Positions 28,885-38,154 of a DNA stretch of 64,000 nt are shown in pieces. Positions within the stretch are counted from its first letter, which is position 1. Every line of letters begins with the position of its first letter. A program made the position numbers and the translations under genes. Under the pieces are notes generated by a model. It ran no database searches. It worked only from the letters and a program-made list of their open reading frames with translations, and was not told the DNA's origin. Origin of the DNA: Hyphomicrobiales bacterium (GTDB lineage: Bacteria > Pseudomonadota > Alphaproteobacteria > Rhizobiales > Rhizobiaceae); assembly GCA_900466875.1 (NCBI GenBank), contig UBNQ01000016.1:186001-250000 (forward strand), in the 5' to 3' direction.

Positions 28885-30171
28885 ATGCGATTGCGGACCA
28901 CGCGAGAAACGAAGGACGATGCGGACAGACGTCTGGCGCTATTCGACTTTGCCTTTGATAATGCGCCGATCGGGATTGCCCTGGTGGACATCGACGGCAG
29001 CATCCTGCGCGGGAATGAAGCCTTCTCGAGATTGGTCGGCCTTCCCCTCGCGGAGCTTCTGGGCAAGCATTTCAGAGATTTCACTCATCCGGACGACGTC
29101 GAAGCGGACCTTTTCCAATTCAGACAAGTATTACACGGCATACGGGACGGTTATACGATCGAAAAGCGGTATGTGCGGCCTATGGGGGAGATCGTCCACG
29201 TTCTCATACACGTGGCGGCAATGCGCGACAGTCAGGGGGAGGTCGTCCGTTTCATCTCCCAGATCGAGGATATAACTCGGCATAAGGAGCACGAACGTCA
29301 GCTAGCCGAACGAGCCGCGCTGCTAGAACTGGCTCTCGAAGCGGTCAGGGGAGGGTTTTGGCAGATGGACATCGCGACCGGGGTGTTCGAGACGTCCGAT
29401 CGCCTGGCGCAGTTCATTGGAGGCCCTACCGCCGCGCGTCTCGACCTTGAACGTTACCTTGAGAAGGTAAACCTCAAGGATGGTGCGCAGGCGGATCTCA
29501 CGCCGCTCATATCGGGTGAGATGGATCAGAACGTTGGCGAGTACAGACTCGACACGCTCGCTGGCGAGCGATGGATGCGCTGCGACCGCCGTCTGTTACG
29601 GGATCAGGATGGTCGCCCGACGAAAATCGTGGGGATGGCGATCGACTTCACGGAAGAACGCAGGCAGATCGAAGAATTGGCGCGCAGCGCACGAACCGAC
29701 GCCCTTACCGGCCTCCTCAACCGCCGCGGTTTGGAAGCGTCCTACGCCGGGATGACACCTGGAGAGGGTCTATCCATCCTGGTGATCGACCTCGACGGGT
29801 TCAAGTTCGTCAACGACAGCCATGGTCACGCGATCGGTGATGCCGCGTTGCTCGAGACGGCGCGGCGTCTGACTATGGCGGTCAGGCCCGAGGATCTGGT
29901 GTCGAGAACCGGAGGCGACGAATTCGTCGTTGTCGTAGGAGGTACGCCTGAAGTCGGCATGGCTGTTGCCGAACGGATCGTCCAAGTGATGCGGTCACCC
30001 ATCATCGTGGGTGACATAGCAGCCGATGTCCGAGTTAGCGTCGGCGGGGTCTGGAGCGCCGCGAAATGCGAACTCGCGCCCTTGATAACCCAAGCTGACG
30101 TGCTTCTTTACGAGGCGAAGGCTGCGGGGAAGGACTCCATTCGCTTCCGACATGAGACGCTGCGATCCTGA
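28885..30171 (+). CDS. Diguanylate cyclase with two PAS domains
   Basis: The 428-residue protein has PAS domains at about residues 15-140 (APIGIALVDIDG, then PAC) and 155-265, and a GGDEF domain from about residue 275 (ARTDALTGLLNRRG). The active-site motif GGDEF is at 343-347 and the inhibitory I-site RPED at 334-337 is intact, so the enzyme should make cyclic di-GMP from GTP with product feedback. No membrane segment is present, so it is a cytoplasmic sensor. The start is uncertain: ATG 28885 is used, but GTG codons at 28843 and 28861 are also in frame. No partner phosphodiesterase is adjacent. Confidence 0.9.
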   Translation: MRLRTTRETKDDADRRLALFDFAFDNAPIGIALVDIDGSILRGNEAFSRLVGLPLAELLGKHFRDFTHPDDVEADLFQFRQVLHGIRDGYTIEKRYVRPMGEIVHVLIHVAAMRDSQGEVVRFISQIEDITRHKEHERQLAERAALLELALEAVRGGFWQMDIATGVFETSDRLAQFIGGPTAARLDLERYLEKVNLKDGAQADLTPLISGEMDQNVGEYRLDTLAGERWMRCDRRLLRDQDGRPTKIVGMAIDFTEERRQIEELARSARTDALTGLLNRRGLEASYAGMTPGEGLSILVIDLDGFKFVNDSHGHAIGDAALLETARRLTMAVRPEDLVSRTGGDEFVVVVGGTPEVGMAVAERIVQVMRSPIIVGDIAADVRVSVGGVWSAAKCELAPLITQADVLLYEAKAAGKDSIRFRHETLRS

Positions 30172-31018
30172 TCGTCCACTCATTCGCCTTGCACGAGAGA
30201 GCCGCTGACCGGAACCGCTAAGCATCCGCCAGCAAACCAATGGGCTCGCAGTATCCAATCAGACAATATCTGCAGCGCCCGTCGCGTTAGAAGTGTGGCG
30301 ACCTTCGATGGACAGCGCATCGTCGGTGATACGTCCCGGCCTGCTTTACGCGATCCAAGCGTGTGCGTGGGACGTGACCTCCTTGCTGGCGACCGGGAAT
30401 GCTTCAGGGGGTCCAAGAGGTCCGGACCCTGTGGAGCCTGATGACAGTCTCGCTCGCTGGCGAGGGTCGAGGCCGTGACCGGCATGGTCGCGGCCTCGGT
30501 GTAGCTGGTCCAGACTGCGAGGGACTAGGCTGTGCCATCATCAACCACGATTGCGGGAGCGATGATAAGGGAACAAGCGTCACGGCGGCTCCTGCCCGCG
30601 GCTCTCGCAATGCGATCCATGTGAGAGGCGAAGCATCGGCTGGCTCCGTTCGAACCGGGAGGGCGGCTGAACTAAGCGGCGGATCCGCAGGGCGTGGTCT
30701 TCCCCTCTACAGAATTGAGCAGAAATGCGCTGCCGCCCACACGCGATTGACTCCACATCGATTGTTCTTTAAGTGTTCCCTTTATGTCTACAATCGTTTC
30801 GTACATTCGACGAATACGTTGAACCTGGTCTCTCGCGCTTGCGCGGGGCGGCCCGGGGGGCGTTGAGAGACGGCCATGGGTCACTTCCCGGAACATACGG
30901 CCCAAGTGGCCGGATCATTTGCTTATTCGCGGGCGGGGCAGTCATTTCGAGCGCGATCGGGCTGTAGCTTGAAGCGGCCGCTGGTTCGGATAGCGCCGCC
31001 GGAACCGAGGATGACGCG
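30172..31018. other. Long intergenic stretch, nothing recognised
   Basis: About 850 bases without a supported gene. A plus-strand frame at 30773-30967 and minus-strand frames across 30769-31257 have no convincing start signals. The region has many short hairpins but no repeat or promoter I can name. The cyclase terminator and the promoter of the small gene at 31019 should lie here. Confidence 0.4.
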
Positions 31019-31207
31019 ATGACGCAGGGAGATGTGGACGCGGAAAAGTCGCTGAGCGGGGCCGAATGGTCTCCCAAGTCACCGCCGTCGTATCTTGAAG
31101 AGCTGGAGAAAGAAGGTCCGATCCCCTTGCGGGAGCGGATTATCGTCGGCAGGAAGGCGCGTAACCTGCCGCGACGTCTGCCCGCTACCGAAACAGGTGA
31201 ACGTTGA
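31019..31207 (+). CDS. Small hypothetical protein, 62 residues
   Basis: ATG 31019 follows GAGG by 8 bases. The product is hydrophilic with acidic and basic stretches (EWSPKSPPSYLEELEKEGPI, then LRERIIVGRKARNL) and no membrane or signal segment. The mixed charge is protein-like, but no family is recognised. It could be a short antitoxin or an adaptor, and lies 190 bases upstream of the Phd-like gene. Confidence 0.45.
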   Translation: MTQGDVDAEKSLSGAEWSPKSPPSYLEELEKEGPIPLRERIIVGRKARNLPRRLPATETGER

Positions 31208-31394
31208 ACGCCGGGGGGGCGGGCGTGTCGCACAGTCGGATCAGGCGTTCGCTTCACCGGGCGGCAGGACCCACTCGGTGTCGAAGCTGGGTAATTTTGA
31301 AGATTTTGTTCCCTTGGGCTATCTGGCGCGGGCGAGTTCCAATCGACGCAGTCTTCGTGTATGAAGTCATGAATTACCCGCGAGGTCCGTGTTG

Positions 31395-31583
31395 TTGAAG
31401 TCTGTCCGGGAATGGAAAAGAGCAGACGCGGAGAAGCGTGTCGCCGACGTGCTCGACGACGCGAAGTCAGGTCGAGTCCAGAGGATATCGGACACGGACG
31501 GTGTCTTCGAAATCATTTACCGGTCTTCTGGTAAGAAGAGCGTAGGCGAGATTATGGCTCGCGGCGGACCAATAGCGGATTAG
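31395..31583 (+). CDS. Phd/YefM-like antitoxin, solitary
   Basis: The frame starts at one of three adjacent non-ATG codons (GTG 31389, TTG 31392 or TTG 31395); TTG 31395 lies 9 bases after GAGG and gives MKSVREWKRADAEKRVADVL as start. This matches the prevent-host-death antitoxin fold: W..A.A..R...VLD.A.SG..Q.I.. DGV.E, followed by a C-terminal tail that would contact a toxin. Only 62 residues are present and no Doc, YoeB or VapC-type toxin gene follows; a metallophosphoesterase gene converges instead. It may be an orphan antitoxin or regulate itself. Confidence 0.6.
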   Translation: MKSVREWKRADAEKRVADVLDDAKSGRVQRISDTDGVFEIIYRSSGKKSVGEIMARGGPIAD

Positions 31584-31684
31584 GCCCAGGGCAATCGCTT
31601 GCCGCGGCTTGGTCATCGTGACCTGGCGCGTGGCGCTGCCCATGGCGACATAAAGCGAATCCACAGCACTATCCGAGGCAGGGC

Positions 31685-32443
31685 TCAAGCCGCCGCACGA
31701 AGCTGAACCGGCTGCACCCCTACCGTCACCTTCCCGTCAGCTTCGGCATGCAGAAGCGTGATATCGCTGTCCGGGTCTATCCAAGCCGCTGAAAGCCTCC
31801 CGCTCGAATATGCTCCCGTGTCGATCGCGATCCGGTTCTCCGTGACTTCACATAGCCCTGAATCCGTTACCGTGTGGCCGTGGATAACGGTCTTGCCGAA
31901 GCTCCCGGCGAAGGAAAGAAACGGATCTCTAATCCACATCAGGTCGTATGCAGTCTGCCCTTCGAGCGGAACGCCCGGTGCGAGACCCGCATGGACCAAC
32001 AGGTGGTCGGGAAGCTCTACAAAGCGCTCGGCGTCGCGCAGCACCTCGAGGTGCTTAACAGGAAAGCGCTGTTCGAGATCGCGAACCCCGAATGTCTCCG
32101 GTTCGAAGCCGTAAGAGACCAAGGTGGCGTAGCCTCCCATTTTGTAGACCCAGTGACGCAGCGCCATCTCACGCTGCGCGCCTGCGAGTTCGTCGAGTAT
32201 CCTTATTGGAAACCAGTCATGGTTGCCGAGGATCAGACGGGATCCGGGAAGTGCTTCGAGCGTGCGGACCACCGCAGCCATCGCCGCCGCGCTGTTGGGT
32301 CCCCGGTCGATGATATCGCCGAGAAAAACAACGCGGTAAGTAAAATGACCCTCGGCGGCAAGCCTGCCGATAGCGGTAAGCAGAAGCTCGAGCAGGTCGG
32401 CACGGCCGTGAACGTCGCCGATGGCGAAAGTATGCTGTCCCAT
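31685..32443 (-). CDS. ApaH-like metallophosphoesterase
   Basis: ATG 32443 has GGGAG seven bases upstream and the family N-terminus MGQHTFAIGDVHGR follows at once. The 252-residue product has the calcineurin-type metal motifs in order: GDVHGR, FLGDIIDRGPNS, LILGNHDWF, and later HAGL and HGHTV. It belongs with the bis(5'-nucleosyl)-tetraphosphatase/serine-threonine phosphatase group, so it may hydrolyse diadenosine polyphosphates or remove protein phosphates. An open extension to 32545 has no ribosome-binding site. It is divergent from the DUF429 gene. Confidence 0.9.
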   Translation of the reverse strand: MGQHTFAIGDVHGRADLLELLLTAIGRLAAEGHFTYRVVFLGDIIDRGPNSAAAMAAVVRTLEALPGSRLILGNHDWFPIRILDELAGAQREMALRHWVYKMGGYATLVSYGFEPETFGVRDLEQRFPVKHLEVLRDAERFVELPDHLLVHAGLAPGVPLEGQTAYDLMWIRDPFLSFAGSFGKTVIHGHTVTDSGLCEVTENRIAIDTGAYSSGRLSAAWIDPDSDITLLHAEADGKVTVGVQPVQLRAAA

Positions 32444-32645
32444 GAATGTCTCCCTCGAGACCGACATGGCACGGGAGGTCTCACCAAATCGTTTCCGCTG
32501 AAGGGGAGTTTTCGTCGCAGCGGGTCCGGCTGAAAACGGATGCAAGGACGCCTGTTTGCATTTCGACCGCTTTTACGACCAATAGCGTTTTAACTATCGT
32601 GTGTTGACGATCCTTTGCACACCATGTGCAGGCCAGGAGGATGTA

Positions 32646-33437
32646 TTGCCAGCTGTTCTGGGTATCGATGCTGCTTGGACCGTGACCGAGCCAAGCGGCG
32701 TAGCTGTCGCGGTACGGGTCCGCGAGAGCTGGAAGCTATGCGCTGTCGCTCCCTCCTATGCCGCTTTCTTGGCGCTGTCTCAGCATCAGACTATCGCCGG
32801 GGGCCGTCACCGAGGATCAGACGTCGAGGCCAGAGCCCTCCTGTCGCGTGCTGCCGACTTTGCCGGAGCCGAAGTCGACCTGGTCGCTATCGACATGCCG
32901 CTCTCCTACGATCCCATTTGCGCCAGACGCATGTCGGACAACCTCGTCTCATCGGCCTATGGCGCGAGGCACTGTTCAACGCACACGCCGAGTGCGACAA
33001 GGCCCGGCAGGATCAGCGACGATTTGCGCGCCGGGTTCGCGCAGGCCGGATACCCGCTTCTCACGACCGACGTCTGCATCCCGGGCCTCGTCGAGGTGTA
33101 TCCGCACCCGGCTCTGGTAGAGCTAACAGGATCGGAAAGACGGCTTCCGTATAAGCACGGCAAGATCCGAAATTACTGGCCTACGGATTCCACCCAAGTG
33201 AGACGAGAAAATCTGGTCGACACCTGGAAATTGATAATGACCCGTCTGGAGCGGGAGCTAGACGGCGTAGGTTCCTTATTGAACCTGCCCCCGGTGTCCG
33301 CCCGAGGCTGGGAGATGAAGGCGTTCGAAGACATGCTTGACGCAGTCGTCTGCGCCTGGATAGGCGTCACCGTGCTAGAGGGCAGGGCCCGGGCATATGG
33401 AGACGAACGCTCGGCGATCTGGATACCCGAGCCGTAG
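32646..33437 (+). CDS. DUF429 protein (predicted RNase H-fold nuclease)
   Basis: A TTG at 32646 is preceded by CCAGGAGG five bases upstream, and the product then starts PAVLGIDAAW, the usual DUF429 opening with its acidic residue. The 263-residue protein contains VAIDMPLSY and, near the end, FEDMLDAVVCAWIG, the further acidic positions of the RNase H-like fold predicted for this family. Family proteins have no firm biochemical function. It lies between the ApaH-like gene (divergent) and mcrC (convergent). Confidence 0.85.
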   Translation: MPAVLGIDAAWTVTEPSGVAVAVRVRESWKLCAVAPSYAAFLALSQHQTIAGGRHRGSDVEARALLSRAADFAGAEVDLVAIDMPLSYDPICARRMSDNLVSSAYGARHCSTHTPSATRPGRISDDLRAGFAQAGYPLLTTDVCIPGLVEVYPHPALVELTGSERRLPYKHGKIRNYWPTDSTQVRRENLVDTWKLIMTRLERELDGVGSLLNLPPVSARGWEMKAFEDMLDAVVCAWIGVTVLEGRARAYGDERSAIWIPEP

Positions 33438-33516
33438 ATACGATCCGACGTCCCGATCCCACACATCGGTCCGGCGCGTTGACGTACGAACATGCGCTCG
33501 AGGGCGTAGCGCCCGG

Positions 33517-34845
33517 CTAGTATGTTCTGAACACGCGGAGCATGCTCCCGAGCCTCGGATCGTCTGTCTCTGGAAGGACGACCCGTTTTGTTTCCAGCGA
33601 GAACGGCAGCACCCACAGCGTCAGGTCCGGCCTTTCAGGAAAAGTGAACGGCGCGAGTGGAGCCTTGAACTGCCCGGTCGCCGGATACAGGAGGACGAGA
33701 TCCCCCGCCGCATCGAGGTAAGAATGTCCGTATGCGTGCATCTGATAGAAGTCGGACTGAGCCAGCCAGTACTTTGCCCGGTAGACGGCATCTTCGTCGA
33801 TCAGTTTCCATTTCGTGTCGGCGAGTAAGACGTTCGATGTCGACCGCGAGACGATCAGGTCCGGGCGCATTCGGAACATCCGTCGGCCCGCATGGTGGAC
33901 CAGATATTTCGAGCTTTGCTGGGTCTGGAGTTGGTGACCGTCGTTGAGCTGCCTTCTGATGTGTTTGGCGACATAGGCCTCGAACAGGGATTCCATCGGA
34001 AACAGAAGGGTCGGCGCGTTACTTGAGCCTATCCCGGTTATCGGAGAATGCTCGGAGAGCAGAAGCCGAGCCCAAGCCAGAGGCTCGTCGTAGTGGTCCA
34101 TTCCTCGCTGCCTAGCTACCCTGGCAAAGTCCCGTTCGATGTCAGAGGACCTGGGGACTTCCGCTAACGCGAACCTCAGTTCGTTGGCGAAGCTCTGGCT
34201 GGATGGGTTACGCGTCTGATAGGCAACAACGAGCACAGCGCTATGGATAAGGCGATTTTCAGGCCTGTTCTGGGTGAACTCGTCGAACGCGGCAAAGAAC
34301 CGGTCGGGACGAACGAGGTTCCTTTTGAGGTTGTCGGAGAAAAGCAGCTTGCCGCGAAGTGCCGCAAGATTTTCCTCTCGGGGATCATAACCGCTCGCCA
34401 GCCCGCGTTGAAGCGCCTTACGGACTGACTCGAGGAACTGGGACACGAACACTTCGAAAAGCGGCATGCGCCGGGCCTGGAGCTCCGCGTGATCCTTCCG
34501 GATGTGGCGGAACTCTCCGAGACAGGAAAGCATATCGACAAGCAGGGCGCGTGCCGAGGAGCCCCCGTCATTAGATACCTTTCCAACCTTGGGCAGCACT
34601 TCGATTTGATAGCCGCCGGGCGCTTGGATTACGCCGACGGAGTTCGTCATCTGGATCGTGCGCCTGCCGTGGCGGAGACCCGGTCTCGCCCAAGCGGCGT
34701 CACCCGTAGCGCTTGTTCTGGCGCATTCGCGTTCGAGCCAGGCGAATACCGTGTCAGGTATGCCGACGACCTCCCCGAACCCTGCGCCGCTAACGAGGTG
34801 CTGATATTCGAAGACGGTTACCGCACCAAAGACTTTCATGCTCAT
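33517..34845 (-). CDS. mcrC: McrC-like PD-(D/E)XK restriction subunit
   Basis: The 442-residue protein is the nuclease partner of an McrBC-type modification-dependent restriction system. Its middle section shows the McrC pattern (NLAALRGKLLFSDNL, DEFTQNRPENRLI), and the nuclease motif lies near residue 325-345 as RPDLIVSR then LLADTKWK (Asp, then D-x-K). The start ATG overlaps the mcrB stop (ATGA), a typical coupled arrangement. The system cleaves DNA carrying modified cytosines, so it restricts phage or plasmid DNA. The C-terminal tail (LWVLPFSLETK) is also usual. Confidence 0.9.
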   Translation of the reverse strand: MSMKVFGAVTVFEYQHLVSGAGFGEVVGIPDTVFAWLERECARTSATGDAAWARPGLRHGRRTIQMTNSVGVIQAPGGYQIEVLPKVGKVSNDGGSSARALLVDMLSCLGEFRHIRKDHAELQARRMPLFEVFVSQFLESVRKALQRGLASGYDPREENLAALRGKLLFSDNLKRNLVRPDRFFAAFDEFTQNRPENRLIHSAVLVVAYQTRNPSSQSFANELRFALAEVPRSSDIERDFARVARQRGMDHYDEPLAWARLLLSEHSPITGIGSSNAPTLLFPMESLFEAYVAKHIRRQLNDGHQLQTQQSSKYLVHHAGRRMFRMRPDLIVSRSTSNVLLADTKWKLIDEDAVYRAKYWLAQSDFYQMHAYGHSYLDAAGDLVLLYPATGQFKAPLAPFTFPERPDLTLWVLPFSLETKRVVLPETDDPRLGSMLRVFRTY

Positions 34846-37184
34846 CTCGCCGCGCTGTAGACCCCGACGTAGGACCCCGCGTCGGCGAATGCGGACTTCT
34901 GAATCTCGTAGCGTGGCCGAGAAAGAAGATTATCCATCTCGTGCGTCTCGCCGAATAGCTCGGCTACCAGCTCCTCATTCTGATTGAGTTCGAGGACGAA
35001 CTGATGCCTAGCATTGCTCTTCTGATTGTCGCCGAGCACCAGCCTGATTTTGCGCCAGTCGTCAAAGAAGTACTCCTCTAGGAGGGGGATTATCTTCGAC
35101 TGGAATATCGCACCAAGCGTCGCCAGGCGCTTCTGTTGATCTTCGATTGAAGAAAGCGGGGTAAGGTATGCATGGCCTATACAATGGTCGCGGTCATAAA
35201 GCAGCTCTATCCTTCGATTGATGGTTTCGAGCATGCGCGCCACATCGATTGTGTGTTCGCCGACCGTAATATCGGTGTCGGCGAGTGGATATCCTTCGCT
35301 CTTGCGTGTTTCGGGCGGAAGGGAAATGAATTCGAACCGCCTCCGGAGAGCGGTGTCCATCCGCGCAAGCGAGCGATCCGCGGTATTCATCGTGCCGATG
35401 ATGTCAACGTTTCGGGGGACGGTGAAGGGATCGCCTGAATACGGCAAGACGACGGTCACCCTGTTCGGCATGCCCTCCCGTTTGTCCGTCTCGATCAGCG
35501 TGATCAGTTCCCCAAAGATCTTGCTGATGTTCCCCCTGTTGATCTCGTCGATGACGATCGCAAAGCGGTGGTCAGGTGCCCGGCGGGCGCGTTCGCAGAT
35601 GTCTTTGAAGACGCCGTCCTTGATGTGATAACGTACGGATCCTTCGTCATCGTCCGATAGCACGGGCCGTAGCCCTTCGACGAACTCCTCGTATCCGAAC
35701 GACTGGTGAAAGGTAACGAACGAGTGCCGTCGGACAACAGAACCGGCATCGGGCTCCTGACGCGATTGCTTGACGAGTTCGACCAGCGGAGCGCAGACCG
35801 TTTCCCAATCACCGGTAAGCTCGAATTCTCCTGTGCCGGCGCGGGAGAATATCCGGATAGCGCCGTCGCCTATTCCCGACACTGTCTTGTTGAGGATGGT
35901 TGTGTGCAGGGTTTCTCTGACGTTCTTGCTCCGTCCTTTTTTCGCGGAGACGGCCTGCACGTAGGGATGGCCGAGAATCTGGGTAACGGACGCACGGCCT
36001 CCCAAATCGTACATGGCGGCTGCGACCGCTTCCCACCAGCTAAGCGCGCCCATTTTTTCGAGTATGAACTGGTTTCGCCATTCTGAGCCGCTCTCGATGT
36101 CGGCACGCTGCTCATAGTCCTCTTCCAGCAGTCGCGAGACGGTGTAGGTTTTGCCTGTTCCCGGCGGCCCGTAATAGATTCGGTTGAGAGGCCCCCGGTC
36201 ATTGAGATCGATTTCGGATTCGTCCTTGTCCTCGTCGCTGACCGTGTCGCGGGAGAATTCGAGCTCGTCCGGCCACCGCCCCGTCGACTTCCGTCCGGGC
36301 GGTAGGATGCCCTCGGCGATCAGCGAGGCTTCCGACAATGCGTCTTCGAGTTCCGTCACCAGTTCGGCGGTCAGTGGTCGACGGCGGAAAGTTTCCATTC
36401 CGTTGATCGTCCGGCGTATGGAAATGGTTCGTCTCGTCTTGCCTTGTACGGTCCCAAGCACAGCGTTGGCACGGTCGGCGGTCGGTTCTTTCCAGCCGAA
36501 CCGCACCTGCACGCCCTGTCTGATGTGCCACCAGTCCAGTCCGACGCCGTGGGTCAGACGCGCGAGCCTGCAGAAAAGGTCGCTTTCCTCGGTCGTCCAT
36601 CTGCCGCGGTACTCGCGAAAGTCGGATTTACCGTCAAAGTGTCCGAGTATCTGTTGATCGGTAAGGGCATCCAGCCCGAGTTCCTTCACGATGGTGTCGT
36701 AGCCGGGGCGGAAACCCGCGATCTTTTCGAGCGTCCAATCGACAAGTTGCTCAATCGACATGCGCAGTCCGTCGGCCTTGGGAAGGATGGCGACAATTCC
36801 GGATGCGGCATCGTCATTCCCCCTGATCACGCCGTAAGCCTGTTGCTGAGGAGGGTTGCCGACCGTATCGATCTTGACCAGGAAAACCTGCGTGGCATCG
36901 ATGCCGACCGTGTACGCGAGATTAGTGGGCGAGCTGGGGGACGGGTAGATCTTTGCCCAGTTATAGCTCGAGAAGTTTCCAGCTTGGTTGGTCGGCCTTC
37001 TCCTTATTTTTACATGCGCCCCGGATCCCAGCCTCGAAGCGACCATGTCTGCCCAGCGTCCGGTAAGTTGATATGCCGCTTTGAGGGCCTCGTACGCGTC
37101 CTGGTGTTCTTCTCTCGTATTGTCCATATGTGTCCCGTTCCACTGCCGTAGAAGGGAGAAATGCTCTTCCGTAAAGAATGCCAT
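34842..37184 (-). CDS. mcrB: McrB-like AAA+ GTPase with N-terminal recognition domain
   Basis: The 780-residue protein has a variable N-terminal half (residues 1-300) that should bind the modified DNA, and then an AAA+ motor: Walker A YYGPPGTGKT near residue 340, a Walker B region VIDEINRGNISKIFGELITL near 540, and the McrB signature GTMNTADRSLARMD with arginine finger DTALRRRFEF. McrB hydrolyses GTP to drive McrC cutting. The N-terminal part resembles the MrcB_N-type domain rather than the E. coli DUF3578 arrangement, so the recognised modification may differ. No strong ribosome-binding site precedes the ATG at 37184. Confidence 0.9.
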   Translation of the reverse strand: MAFFTEEHFSLLRQWNGTHMDNTREEHQDAYEALKAAYQLTGRWADMVASRLGSGAHVKIRRRPTNQAGNFSSYNWAKIYPSPSSPTNLAYTVGIDATQVFLVKIDTVGNPPQQQAYGVIRGNDDAASGIVAILPKADGLRMSIEQLVDWTLEKIAGFRPGYDTIVKELGLDALTDQQILGHFDGKSDFREYRGRWTTEESDLFCRLARLTHGVGLDWWHIRQGVQVRFGWKEPTADRANAVLGTVQGKTRRTISIRRTINGMETFRRRPLTAELVTELEDALSEASLIAEGILPPGRKSTGRWPDELEFSRDTVSDEDKDESEIDLNDRGPLNRIYYGPPGTGKTYTVSRLLEEDYEQRADIESGSEWRNQFILEKMGALSWWEAVAAAMYDLGGRASVTQILGHPYVQAVSAKKGRSKNVRETLHTTILNKTVSGIGDGAIRIFSRAGTGEFELTGDWETVCAPLVELVKQSRQEPDAGSVVRRHSFVTFHQSFGYEEFVEGLRPVLSDDDEGSVRYHIKDGVFKDICERARRAPDHRFAIVIDEINRGNISKIFGELITLIETDKREGMPNRVTVVLPYSGDPFTVPRNVDIIGTMNTADRSLARMDTALRRRFEFISLPPETRKSEGYPLADTDITVGEHTIDVARMLETINRRIELLYDRDHCIGHAYLTPLSSIEDQQKRLATLGAIFQSKIIPLLEEYFFDDWRKIRLVLGDNQKSNARHQFVLELNQNEELVAELFGETHEMDNLLSRPRYEIQKSAFADAGSYVGVYSAAR

Positions 37185-37298
37185 TCGGGGTTCTGCCGTG
37201 CGTGAGTGATTCCCGACGCGATTTTAGCGTGAGGGTGTGAGCAGTACAGAGAAGGATGACTGCCGATACGCGCTTACGGCTGGCTGCTTTGACTGATG

Positions 37299-37823
37299 TC
37301 AGAGGCAGTCCATCCCTGGGTTGGCGAGCCCCCGCACAATCGCGTCCTCGACTGCTTCGGGCGTCCTAAGATGTCGGCGCAGCAGGTGCATGTTGACCAG
37401 GATCCCCGGCTCGTTGCCGTTCTCTGTCAGCACTTGGGAGACGAAAGACTGCTTGAATGCGATCCCGAAGTAAACGTGCTCTTTCGTGTCGTCCCATGTC
37501 GCGTCGATGACCGCCCCGGAGTGATCGACGAGCCATGCGTGCTGGATCGGGATCGGGATTTCGGGTTCCATCGCGTAGCCCTCGGCATAGAAAACGTCAT
37601 TCCGGGTGATGGCATACGGCGTCGCGTTGCTGAAGCACGCCCGCTTTGGTCCGAGTAGGAGCCAGTGCGGCCTGTTTGGGCGGGGAAGAAACTTCCGACC
37701 GTATCTGGAAAGCGCGGTCGCCTGTCCGAATGACGACTCCGTCGATTTTAGGAACTCGACGTGCCCAATCAGCTCGTCGAGGAGCGCGGCCTCGAGGGTG
37801 TTTTTGTTAGGATGCGGATGCAT
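37299..37823 (-). CDS. Hypothetical protein possibly allied to McrBC
   Basis: ATG 37823 has GAGG eight bases upstream. The 174-residue protein has no signal or membrane segment. Its core reads H-x-W-L-V-D near residue 95 (IQHAWLVDHSG) then AVIDATWDD, a pattern of His and Asp spacing seen in transglutaminase/papain-like folds; a Cys earlier in KRACFSNA could be the third catalytic residue. This functional idea is inference. The gene reads in the mcrBC direction, 114 bases upstream of mcrB, and may be part of that unit. Confidence 0.7.
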   Translation of the reverse strand: MHPHPNKNTLEAALLDELIGHVEFLKSTESSFGQATALSRYGRKFLPRPNRPHWLLLGPKRACFSNATPYAITRNDVFYAEGYAMEPEIPIPIQHAWLVDHSGAVIDATWDDTKEHVYFGIAFKQSFVSQVLTENGNEPGILVNMHLLRRHLRTPEAVEDAIVRGLANPGMDCL

Positions 37824-38154
37824 CTTGAGGGCCTCGCCGTGTACAAGGAGATCTGTTTACGTGGACAATTCAGTAATGGCTACTAGGCGGACCGTTCTCC
37901 GTAGAAGGAGAGATAATGCGAAGTTAAATAGCTGGCTATGATGTAGGCGGCGGACTTGCGCGGTTCCGGGCAGGCACGCTCTCCGGAGGGGCAAACAAGT
38001 CGCTCTGGTCGGCATCGAAGGTGAAGTAGATAGGGCGCTATGTATGTCCTCGAAGCTATGGTCCCATGGATTTGCGGCGAGGTCTTTATCGAAGCGTTAG
38101 GTCTTGCCGCCGACGGATTCCTAGATCAGGCTGGATGCATGGGGGAGTTTTCAG
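37824..38154. other. Intergenic region with possible tiny basic peptide
   Basis: This divergent region may encode a 26-residue basic peptide (GTG 37861 to TGA 37941, rich in Arg and Lys) with AAGGAG upstream, but length alone makes it unreliable. Otherwise I see only the ribosome-binding GGGGAG before the gene at 38155 and no named repeat or promoter. Confidence 0.35.
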
